Shown: positions 7,071 to 13,637 of the stretch, piece by piece
Position numbering within the stretch: the stretch's first letter is position 1
Layout: every line of letters starts with the position of its first letter
Made by a program: the position numbers and the translations under genes
The notes under the pieces: generated by a model
The model's database searches: none
Told to the model about the DNA's origin: nothing
The model's input: only the letters and a program-made list of their open reading frames with translations
Source: CAIWXH01 sp964555675
GTDB lineage: Bacteria > Chloroflexota > Chloroflexia > Chloroflexales > Chloroflexaceae
NCBI GenBank assembly: GCA_964555675.1
Contig: CAZKTU010000183.1
Location: forward strand, 1-13,637
Direction of reading: 5' to 3'
DNA length: 13,637 nucleotides

Positions 7071-8734
7071 ACCATCCGCATGAGCCACTTCTTCAGCGGC
7101 AGCTTCATGCGGGCGAGCTGGGCGCGGTCTTGCGGGTCGAGGCCGCCGAGCAGGCGCAGGGCCGCGAAGAAGGCCGCCGCGCCGAGGGCGGCGAGGCCGA
7201 GCATGAGGCCGGCCACGACCAGCCGTTCGCCCAGGCCGGCCTCGGCGGAGAGCGGGGGCAGCAGCCCGCGCGCGCCGGCGATCAGCAGGGCCATGGCGGC
7301 GCTCGCGGCGACGACGCGGGCGGTGAAGCGCCAGGGCCAGCGCAGCCCAAGCAGGCGCACGCCGCTGAGCGTCACCCAGAGCCCGGCGATCACCCGGGCC
7401 AGCCCGAAAGCCAGGGCCATGCCGACCAGCCCGGCCCGCTCGGGCAGCACCATGGCCAGGGGCACCACCACGGCCAGGGTCAGCAGGCGCGAGAGGATGA
7501 TCGTGCCCAGCCGCTCGTGGACGATCAGCGCGTTGTGGGCGGTGGTCAGCAGGCACTCGAGGAAGAGGCAGGGCACCAGCACCCAGACGATCGGCGCCGC
7601 CGCCAGATAGTCAGGGTTCAGCACCACCAGGGCCGGCGCGGCCAGCAGCATCAGCCCCACCCCGCCCGGCACCAGCAGCAGCAGCTGCAGGCGCACGAGG
7701 GTCTGGTAGGCCCCGTTGAGCGTGCCGCCCTCGCCCTGGCGCACCCGCGTGAAGAGCGGGACCTGCAGGCCCACCATCGGGGTGTAGAGGTAGCCCAGGG
7801 CCATGCGCACCAGCAGCGCCCCGGCCGCGAGCAGGGCGACGCCCTGAATGTCCTGGTTGAAGAAGTTGACGAACTCGAAGCTAGCGACGAAGTCGGTCAC
7901 CGTCATCAGGTACGAGACGGCGCTGTAGCGCACGAAGCCCGGGGGCAAAGCCGAGCGCACGTCGCCCAGGGCGGCCCGCAGCTCGCCCAGCAACGAGATA
8001 CGCTGGCCCGCCTCGTCGCGCTGCGCCCCAAATACCTGCCAGGCCGCCAGCGAGACGGCGATCGCCGGGGCCAGCACCATGGCCCCGAGCACGCCCAGAA
8101 TGTCCAGCCCGGCGGGCAGGGCCAGGATGGCCGCCACCGTGAGCAGCTGCGGCAGCACCCCGGCCGCCAGAGCGATGCTGTTCCAGGCCTTCTGGCGGAA
8201 GAAGCTGCTCAGAAAGGCCATGAGCATGTCGTAGCAGGTGCCCAGGAAGAGCAGCGCGATCACCACCAGGATGATCAGCCAGGTGAAGCCCCTGACGAAG
8301 GCCGCCAGCTGGGCCCGCGCCTCGGCCTCGACGGCGATATCGGTGCTGAGCATGCCCTGCAGGTAGACGACGATCTGGGGCTGAGCCACGACCAGGCCCA
8401 GCGCGACCAGCAGCAGCACCGCCATCTGCAGGGCGAAGATCACCGCCAGCAGACGCAGCACCGCCCGCGGCCCGCCCGCGCGGTCCATCTCGGGGATATA
8501 CTTGGGCAGAGCCCTGGCCGTGCCCAGGTCGATCCCGGTGCCGAAGAGGTTGCTGGTGCCGCGCACCAGCGAGATCAGGCCGAAGCCGGCCTGCGAGAGC
8601 TGGTTGATCTTGACCAGGGTCGAGAGCACCTCGGCCACCAGGCGCAGCGGCGCGAAAAGCGTGTTCCAGACCACCGCCTTCGAGACCTGGCTGGCCAGGG
8701 TGGGCGGCGGAGAGGCCGCGGGATCTGAGGCCAT
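7071..8734 (-). CDS. Wzx/MviN-type polysaccharide flippase, 3' end in gap
   Basis: 554 codons are visible. It resembles the MOP superfamily of lipid-linked oligosaccharide flippases (Wzx-like), which carry undecaprenyl-linked glycans across the cytoplasmic membrane. N-terminal amphipathic and helical region at about 15-70 with GTGIDLGTARALPKYIPE at 65-82, where this family usually has its conserved loop; then strong hydrophobic helices near 93-117, 150-168 and 185-230, and many more to about residue 520. The visible end, GGLDPQDRAQLARMKLPLKK, is a cytoplasmic tail, so few residues are probably lost in the gap. It is longer than a typical 450-500-aa Wzx. ATG at 8734 follows the methyltransferase stop by 3 nt, indicating coupling; the Shine-Dalgarno is weak. 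A lipid II flippase role (MurJ) is less likely given the neighbours, but sequence alone does not exclude it. Confidence 0.88.
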
Positions 8735-8737
8735 GGC

Positions 8738-9574
8738 TCAGCCAACTTTCTCGAGTGCGAGCTCGAACATGCCCACGTACCAGCGGCGCTGGGCTCTGTA
8801 GGCCGCGCCCTCGAGGCCGACGGCGCGCAGGGCGCCCCTGATCGCCCGGCGGCTGGCCTTGCGGCTGACGAACTGGCCCGCCCGCAGCTGCTCCTCGCGC
8901 AGGTCGCGCACGCGGAAGCCGAGGCGCGCGCAGAGGCGCAGCAGCTCGGCATAGTGGTAATAGTGCATCTCCGAGAGGCGCTGCATGTCGCGGAAGGCCG
9001 CGCCCGACTTGCTGCGGCCACGCCAGGCGATCAGGGCCTCGGCGGCGGGGCGCGGCAGCCAGTTGAGGCCGGCGATATGATAGTGGGGGTCGATCCAGGC
9101 CCGCCGGTTGATCGCCGTGATCAGGGCCTGGCCGCCCGGCCGCAGCACGCGCGCCAGCTCGGCGAGCACGCGGGCCGGGTCCTGCACGTGCTCGAGCACG
9201 TCCCATGCGGTGACGGCGTCGAAGGCGGCCGCGGGGAAGGGCAGGGCCTCGCCCGCCCCGTTGAAGACCGGCAGACTGAGCCCGTGGCGAGCCGCCCGCA
9301 GCTCGATGATCCGGCAGTAGGCGGGGTTGTACTCGCAGGCCGTCACGCGGGCCCCGGCCAGAGCCGCCGCCACCGCGAAGCCGCCCATGCCCGCGCCCAG
9401 GTCGAGCAGGCGCAGCCCCGCCAGGGGGCCCGCGGCGCCCGCGAGCATGGCGATCCGCTCGGCCTGGTACTGCTCCTGGTTGATACGCCGCTCGCGCCAG
9501 GTGGCGAAATCGCGCCGCCAGGTCATATGCTGGAGCCAGGGATCGATGGCTTGTTCGAGCTCGCTGGTGCTCAT
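8738..9574 (-). CDS. class I SAM-dependent methyltransferase
   Basis: A 278-aa cytoplasmic methyltransferase. Motif I LLDLGAGMGG at 56-65 binds SAM; E81 (ACEYNP) is the acidic residue expected to bind the ribose; GAGEALPFP at 106-114 and FDAVTAWDVLEHV at 118-130 are motifs II/III of the Methyltransf_11/25 type; ARVLRPGGQALIT at 141-153 follows. The C-terminal third (about 155-278), with WIDPHYHIAGLNWLP and MHYYHYAELLRL, is probably the substrate-binding cap. ATG at 9574 overlaps the TGA of the upstream DUF2079-like gene (ATGA), and the flippase gene begins 3 nt after its stop. In this context it most likely methylates a sugar or lipid-linked glycan precursor, perhaps as a chain cap before export. 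Ubiquinone-type or other small-molecule methylation cannot be excluded from sequence alone. Confidence 0.93.
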   Translation of the reverse strand: MSTSELEQAIDPWLQHMTWRRDFATWRERRINQEQYQAERIAMLAGAAGPLAGLRLLDLGAGMGGFAVAAALAGARVTACEYNPAYCRIIELRAARHGLSLPVFNGAGEALPFPAAAFDAVTAWDVLEHVQDPARVLAELARVLRPGGQALITAINRRAWIDPHYHIAGLNWLPRPAAEALIAWRGRSKSGAAFRDMQRLSEMHYYHYAELLRLCARLGFRVRDLREEQLRAGQFVSRKASRRAIRGALRAVGLEGAAYRAQRRWYVGMFELALEKVG

Positions 9575-11157
9575 GGGGCTCGCTTGCGCAGCAGGAAGAG
9601 GTCATCCTCCTGGTCGACCAGTTCCCAGTTCGGGTCGGCGAGGAGGCCGCCGAGGATGTCGTTGCCCTGCGCGGCCTCGGCCCGCAGGCCGGCGGCGCGG
9701 GCGTCGATGAAGGCGTAGTCGGCCTCAGCGGGCTGGTGGTGCATCTTGCCGCCGGGGATGTAGAAGATCTCGAGCCGCGGCAGCAGGTGGGGGGCCAGGA
9801 ACGAGGTCGCCGCGACCTTCGCCTCGGGCGGGATCATGGCCTTCATACGCTCCATCACCGCCACGCGGGCCGGGCTCTCGGGGTTGCGCAGCGCCGAGAT
9901 CACCGGGTTCTTCAGGGGGATGTTCAGCAGGGCCACCAGGGCCACCAGGGCCACGAGCAGCATGGGCGCGACGCGCTGCGCCCGCACCGCGGTCTGGCTT
10001 TGGTCTTTCGTCTTCGGTCCCTGGTCGCCTACGCGCTCCCACAGCCAGGCCGCCCCGTAGATCGCGGCGATGATCATGCCGGGGATGGCGAGGATCTGGT
10101 ACTGCTCGGTGATCACATACTGGTAGATGCGGTTCGAGAGCAGGTTGATCGCAAACACCGGCGCGGCCAGCAGCAGCTCGCGCGGGGCGAAGAGCGGCAG
10201 AAAGAGCAGCCCGCCGAACATCAGCAGCAGGTACCAGAGCTTGTCGGGCTGCAAGACAAAGAAGAAGATCTCGACCGGGTGGGTCAGGATGTTCTTGACG
10301 ATATTGGGGATGCCGCCGCCCAGGTGCATGTAGTAACAGGCCTGAGGGCTCACGCCGCAGGGCCAGAGGTTGTTGTAGTCGCGCGTCAGGTCGAAGGGCA
10401 CTTCGACCTGGGCGGGCGGCTGGAAGCTGGGGCTGTAGAAGCGCGGCGTGACGTAGGTGATCGCCACATAGAAATAGGCCAGCCCGACCACGAAGGGGAT
10501 CAGGCTGTAGGCCCAGGGCAGCCGGCGCAGGGCCGCGTACATGCCGAAGGCGACCACCACCAGGGCCGCGTCGGTGCGGGTGAGCATGGCCAGGCCCAGC
10601 AGGGCCAGGTAGGGCCCCAGGCGGCGCCGCTCGAGCATCCAGAAGGCCCAGAGCAGGCAGACCAGCCCGGGCACGCGGGGCTGGAAGGGCGCGGCCATGC
10701 CCATGAACTGGGTGGTCGGGTAGAGCAGGTAGACCGCGGCGAAGGCCACGCCGGCCCAGGGGCTGCCCAGGCGGTCGCGGGCGATCAGGTAGACCGGGAT
10801 GGCCGCCGAGACCAGCAGCAGGGCCTGCAGCACCACCAGGGTGTAGGCCGAGGGCAGCAGGGCGTAGAAAGGGATCGCCGGCAAAAAGCCCAGGGCCACG
10901 TCGAGGCCCATGAAGGTGTCGGTGAAGTTGTAGCGCGAGACCAGCAGGAATTTGCCCACCGTGGTGCCCCAGATCGGCATGTGGAAGTCCACCATGTCGA
11001 AGCCGTGGCCCCAGTAGGAGTACTTGTACGCGCCCGCCCCGATCAAAGCCAGGGCGACCAGCAGCATCAGGCCGCCCAGCGCTCGCCGCGGGGTCAGCCA
11101 CAGGGGGAGCGCGAGCGGGGTCGCGCGTTCGCCCTTGAGGGCCTGCTTCAGCATCAT
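9571..11157 (-). CDS. DUF2079-like polytopic membrane protein
   Basis: 528 aa. The layout matches DUF2079 proteins (PF09852), GT-C-like membrane proteins of unknown activity: HGFDMVDFHMPIWGTTVGKF at 51-70, ALLPSAYTLVVLQALLLVS at 99-117, PVYLIARDRLGSP at 121-133, FWMLERRRLGPYLALLGLAMLTRTDAAL in three pieces at about 172-199, LAIPGMIIAAIYG at 356-368, and a soluble C-terminal region ending WELVDQEDDLFLLRKR. Hydrophobic helices are near 26-46, 90-128, 133-150, 163-176, 183-210, 216-235, 307-345, 356-373 and 396-412. Positions where I recall conserved histidines in the family are not histidine here (PFQPR at 157-161, EQYQ at 351-354). A hydrophilic repeat-like insert lies at 377-389. The start is ATG at 11157, overlapping the previous gene's TGA by 4 nt; a second ATG follows at 11154. 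The right-hand part of this frame, above 11157, is only a shadow of the upstream gene. Confidence 0.9.
   Translation of the reverse strand: MMLKQALKGERATPLALPLWLTPRRALGGLMLLVALALIGAGAYKYSYWGHGFDMVDFHMPIWGTTVGKFLLVSRYNFTDTFMGLDVALGFLPAIPFYALLPSAYTLVVLQALLLVSAAIPVYLIARDRLGSPWAGVAFAAVYLLYPTTQFMGMAAPFQPRVPGLVCLLWAFWMLERRRLGPYLALLGLAMLTRTDAALVVVAFGMYAALRRLPWAYSLIPFVVGLAYFYVAITYVTPRFYSPSFQPPAQVEVPFDLTRDYNNLWPCGVSPQACYYMHLGGGIPNIVKNILTHPVEIFFFVLQPDKLWYLLLMFGGLLFLPLFAPRELLLAAPVFAINLLSNRIYQYVITEQYQILAIPGMIIAAIYGAAWLWERVGDQGPKTKDQSQTAVRAQRVAPMLLVALVALVALLNIPLKNPVISALRNPESPARVAVMERMKAMIPPEAKVAATSFLAPHLLPRLEIFYIPGGKMHHQPAEADYAFIDARAAGLRAEAAQGNDILGGLLADPNWELVDQEDDLFLLRKRAP
9931..9957 (-). repeat. 9-bp tandem repeat, three copies, coding
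   Basis: On the plus strand GGCCACCAG occurs twice in tandem, followed by GGCCACGAG. In the minus-strand reading frame this encodes the LVALVALVAL part of a hydrophobic helix, so it may simply reflect codon use, but it is a likely slippage site. Confidence 0.6.
9991..10029 (-). repeat. purine-rich repeat-like insert in the DUF2079-like gene
   Basis: Residues 377-389 of the protein read GDQGPKTKDQSQT. On the minus strand the DNA is a series of degenerate GACC and AAGAC/AAAGACC units, clearly less GC-rich than its surroundings. It sits between two hydrophobic helices. I recall similar PKTKDQ-type peptides as products of intergenic repeats in some bacterial genomes; that origin is inference, since only one copy is in the window. 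Confidence 0.5.
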
Positions 11158-13577
11158 CCGACCACCGGCGAGGTGACGATGCGCAGGATCCACTGGTCGA
11201 TGGCCGCGTAGAGGCTGTAGAGCAGCACCGCGATCACCAGCCAGCGCCCCCACGGCCAGCGGGCCCAGATCCGCTCGGCGTAGACCGCCCAGCAGACACA
11301 GATCACCGGCAGCAGGTAGAAGAGCTGCTTGTCGACCATCGAGATGCGGTAGCCGGCCAGCATGAACAGCAATGCCACCGTGCCCCAGGCGGCGAAGATC
11401 GTCCAGGGCACCGGCCGGTTGCGCAGGGCGATGAAGCCGGGGATGGTGAAGATCAGCGGAATGGCCAGACCGTAGTAGAGGTAGTCGCCCGGCCAGATGC
11501 GGTAGTCGAGGTGGGGCACGAAGGCCCACATATACTGGCCGAAGGGCGGCCGCTCGACGCCCACGCTCTCGGGGCCGCGGGTGAAGACGGTGCTCATGTA
11601 GGGCACGGTCTGCTCGATGATCGGCGGAATGTACTGGCCGTAGTAGATCACCAGGGCCAGCACGATCGCCACGCCGGCGGCGAGCCAGAGCGGGCGCAGG
11701 GGCGGCCTGAGCGCACGCCACTCGCCGCCGCGCATACTGTTGAGCCAGGCCAGGGCTGTGAAGACCACCAGGAACACGCCCATGAACACGCCCGTGACCG
11801 TATAGATCAGGAAGGTGAGCAGGAGCAGGAACGAGAGGGTCACCATGACCCGTCGCTCGCCCAGGCGCCCCCACAGACAGAGGATGAGCGTATTGCAGAC
11901 CAGGGTGAGCCAGAGGCCGAAGGCCGTGGGCAGGTTGCCCCAGGAGTGGAGCAGGTAGGCTACGGGCAGCACGGCGAAGGTGGCCCCGGCGATCAGGGCG
12001 GCGCGGCGATTGAGGCCGGCGCGCACGGCGATCAGGGCGATCAGGACGACCCTGGTGCTGTCGAAGAGGATGCTGACCATATTCGCCGTCATGGACATGT
12101 CCATCGGCGTGAAGGCGAAGCTGGTGGCCAGGATATGGAACCAGGGCGAGTAGGGGATGACCGGGCGGTTGGCGCCCCACTCGGCCGTGGGCATGGTGGT
12201 CTCGTTGAGCGGGCTGCTGGTGCCGTAGAGCAGCGGCAGGTCGCCGTTGAGGATCCACTGGGCCCTGGTCATGTGCCACTGCACGTCGATCGCGACGAAG
12301 TAGGGGTAGAGCGCGCCCAGGGCCTTGAGCCAGTAGCTCAGGACGAAGATCAGCAGCAGCAGGCGCAAGAAGGTCGCGCCGCTGATCAGCTCGGCGCCCT
12401 GGGCCTCGTCGAGGGGCGCCCCGCAGACCCGGAAGAGCCAGCGGGTCAGGGGCCGCATGGCCAGCACGAGCAGCACGCTCCAGAGGGCCAGCCAGGCCAG
12501 GCGCGGCAGCATGAAGCTGGCGGGGAAGCGGTGGGCCATCAAGGCCCAGCCGCCGGCCAGCACGGCCAGGCCCACGCCCACGGCCGGCCAGAAATAGGCG
12601 GGCAAACGCCCCGGGCCGCGCCGGCCCCACCCGCCCCCGGCCACCTGCAGGGTCGCGAAGGCGCCGAGGACCGTCACCAGGGCCATCAGCAGGCCGCTCA
12701 AGGGCGGCAGCGCCGCGGCGGGGCCCGCCCCGGCGGCGGGGGAGACCACGACGTCCGACAGCAGGAGGCCGAGGGGGCGCGGGTCCTCGAAGGTATTGGC
12801 GCGGATCGTCAGCACGAGGGTGCCATCGCGCACGGCCGCGGGCGGCACGAGCAGGCGCACCTGGCGCTGGTCGCCGCTCTCGGGCAGGCGGGCCAGGGGC
12901 GTATCGCCGGCCAGGATCTCGGCCTCGACGGGCTGGCCGTCGGGGTGGCGCACCACCGTGCCCAGCTCGACCACCCAGGCCCCGCGGCCCAGGTTGGGCA
13001 GCACAATCTGGCTCTCGCCGGTGGTCCAGCGGTAGGTGCGGGCGGGGGCGAGCACCACCTCGCCGACGATATCGCGGGGCGGCAGGGCCCCGCCGACCAG
13101 GGGCGAGACCAGGCTGAAGGTGAGCTGTTTGGCGGCGCCGAGCTCGGGCGGGATCTTGGCCAGCACGCTGTCGGCGGTGCGGCGGGGCATATCGACGCGG
13201 ATATCGTTGACCGCGATCGCGGCCTCGTCGAGGATGCCGGCGGGCTGGCCGGGGGCGGCCCGCAGGAGCGCGATCCAGTCGCCGCGCAGCCCGCCGGGGA
13301 CGGTCAGCGTCTCGTCACCCGCGGGCCAGGGGAAGCTCGCGGACGTGCCGGCGGCGTCGATCTCACGGCCGTTGAAGTCGCGCAGGAAGGCGGCGTCATA
13401 GTCGCCGCCCATATCGATGCGAACCGTGGGGCGCACCGCATAGGCCGCGGTGAGAACCAGGGCCGTCAGCAGGGCCAGGAAGATATAGGGGCGTAGGTCG
13501 CCGACCCGCGCCACGCTGAGGGCCGAGCCGGCCTCGCGCTCGCGCGGGAGCGCCCCGCCTGATGCAGAGCTCGCCAT
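11154..13577 (-). CDS. large GT-C-like membrane protein with duplicated beta module
   Basis: 807 aa. A short basic cytoplasmic N-terminus precedes helix 1 (about 30-48). Residues 50-281 are an extracytoplasmic, beta-rich region made of two copies of a 100-residue module (81-179 and 181-281; W84 aligns with W184). From about 290 on there are many helices (near 302-322, 331-350, 361-385, 411-430, then continuous to about 795). After helices comes YFVAIDVQWHMTRAQWILNGD, whose D431 and H435 resemble the first-loop acidic motif of GT-C glycosyltransferases, then RPVIPYSPWFHILAT. I infer a membrane glycosyltransferase or polymerase-like protein acting on lipid-linked glycans; no exact family is recognised. 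ATG at 13577 follows GAGGAG with an unusually short 3-nt spacer. It is the first gene of the operon and its stop overlaps the DUF2079-like start by 4 nt. Confidence 0.88.
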   Translation of the reverse strand: MASSASGGALPREREAGSALSVARVGDLRPYIFLALLTALVLTAAYAVRPTVRIDMGGDYDAAFLRDFNGREIDAAGTSASFPWPAGDETLTVPGGLRGDWIALLRAAPGQPAGILDEAAIAVNDIRVDMPRRTADSVLAKIPPELGAAKQLTFSLVSPLVGGALPPRDIVGEVVLAPARTYRWTTGESQIVLPNLGRGAWVVELGTVVRHPDGQPVEAEILAGDTPLARLPESGDQRQVRLLVPPAAVRDGTLVLTIRANTFEDPRPLGLLLSDVVVSPAAGAGPAAALPPLSGLLMALVTVLGAFATLQVAGGGWGRRGPGRLPAYFWPAVGVGLAVLAGGWALMAHRFPASFMLPRLAWLALWSVLLVLAMRPLTRWLFRVCGAPLDEAQGAELISGATFLRLLLLIFVLSYWLKALGALYPYFVAIDVQWHMTRAQWILNGDLPLLYGTSSPLNETTMPTAEWGANRPVIPYSPWFHILATSFAFTPMDMSMTANMVSILFDSTRVVLIALIAVRAGLNRRAALIAGATFAVLPVAYLLHSWGNLPTAFGLWLTLVCNTLILCLWGRLGERRVMVTLSFLLLLTFLIYTVTGVFMGVFLVVFTALAWLNSMRGGEWRALRPPLRPLWLAAGVAIVLALVIYYGQYIPPIIEQTVPYMSTVFTRGPESVGVERPPFGQYMWAFVPHLDYRIWPGDYLYYGLAIPLIFTIPGFIALRNRPVPWTIFAAWGTVALLFMLAGYRISMVDKQLFYLLPVICVCWAVYAERIWARWPWGRWLVIAVLLYSLYAAIDQWILRIVTSPVVG

Positions 13578-13580
13578 AGT

Positions 13581-13586
13581 CTCCTC
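13581..13586 (-). promoter_or_regulatory. ribosome binding site of the 807-aa protein gene
   Basis: GAGGAG on the minus strand, only 3 nt before ATG 13577. The spacing is short, but no better in-frame start exists before the first helix. Confidence 0.5.
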
Positions 13587-13626
13587 GGGCCGCCGGGGCG
13601 GCCGCTGATGCGGGCCAATCCGCCGG

Positions 13627-13632
13627 ATTGTA
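13627..13632 (-). promoter_or_regulatory. candidate extended -10 promoter of the right-hand operon
   Basis: On the minus strand TGGTACAAT contains TACAAT with the TG of an extended -10 one base upstream. Initiation would be near 13620, giving a leader of about 43 nt before ATG 13577. The -35 region lies beyond the window edge, so it cannot be judged. Confidence 0.4.
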
Positions 13633-13637
13633 CCAGA

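Noticed and set aside
5034..7610. 858-codon plus-strand frame across the second gap
   Set aside because: The part after the gap is antisense to the flippase; only 5034-6970 is supported.
5765..8728. 987-codon plus-strand frame across the second gap
   Set aside because: Chimera of two shadow frames, with low-complexity Gln/His/Arg/Gly sequence.
7881..9605. 574-codon minus-strand frame
   Set aside because: Low-complexity shadow overlapping both the methyltransferase and flippase genes, which have clear motifs in other frames.
11158..12630. N-terminal part of a 1019-codon minus-strand frame
   Set aside because: Above 11157 it is an out-of-frame shadow of the 807-aa gene; DUF2079-like similarity begins at MMLKQ.
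11511..13496. 661-codon plus-strand frame
   Set aside because: Antisense to the 807-aa gene; Gly/Gln/His/Glu-rich without domains.

Overview
The window is 13.6 kb of very GC-rich bacterial DNA (about 70% G+C by eye), with two runs of exactly 100 N (4464-4563 and 6971-7070), so it looks like a scaffolded draft or metagenome-assembled contig. Gene content points to Chloroflexota, probably class Chloroflexia: several large polytopic GT-C-like membrane proteins, a DUF2079-type protein, a GT39-type protein with a C-terminal beta domain, and an intergenic repeat built on CCACGAAG units. This assignment is inference from family resemblance; no marker gene is present.

Layout. Right block (13577 to 7071, minus strand): a tight four-gene run encoding an 807-aa membrane protein with a duplicated extracytoplasmic beta module, a DUF2079-like membrane protein, a class I SAM methyltransferase and a Wzx/MviN-type flippase. 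The junctions are a 4-nt overlap, a 4-nt overlap and a 3-nt gap, so this is very likely one operon. A candidate promoter lies at the extreme right edge. Middle (5034 to 6970, plus strand): one GT39-type glycosyltransferase, convergent with the flippase; both 3' ends are lost in the second N gap. Left block (4985 to 1, minus strand): a GT4 glycosyltransferase interrupted by the first N gap, a secreted SGNH hydrolase, a second GT4 glycosyltransferase, and a GT-C-like membrane protein that runs off the left edge. The 50-bp region between 4985 and 5034 carries overlapping -10-like boxes for both directions.

Taken together this is a cell-envelope or exopolysaccharide glycan locus. Cytoplasmic GT4 enzymes would build lipid-linked glycans, the flippase would export them, the GT-C-like proteins would transfer sugars on the outer face, the methyltransferase would modify or cap a precursor, and the secreted SGNH esterase would trim acyl groups. 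The individual assignments are family-level; the pathway is inference.

I see no completely new system. The least ordinary features are a 100-residue internal duplication in the first gene of the operon, two apparently repeat-derived in-frame insertions in loops of two different membrane proteins (a 64-bp palindrome at 219-282 and a purine-rich unit at 9991-10029), an intergenic inverted-repeat element at 2851-2996, and a possible leaderless divergent promoter at 4992-4998. I saw no tRNA, rRNA, CRISPR array, transposase or origin.
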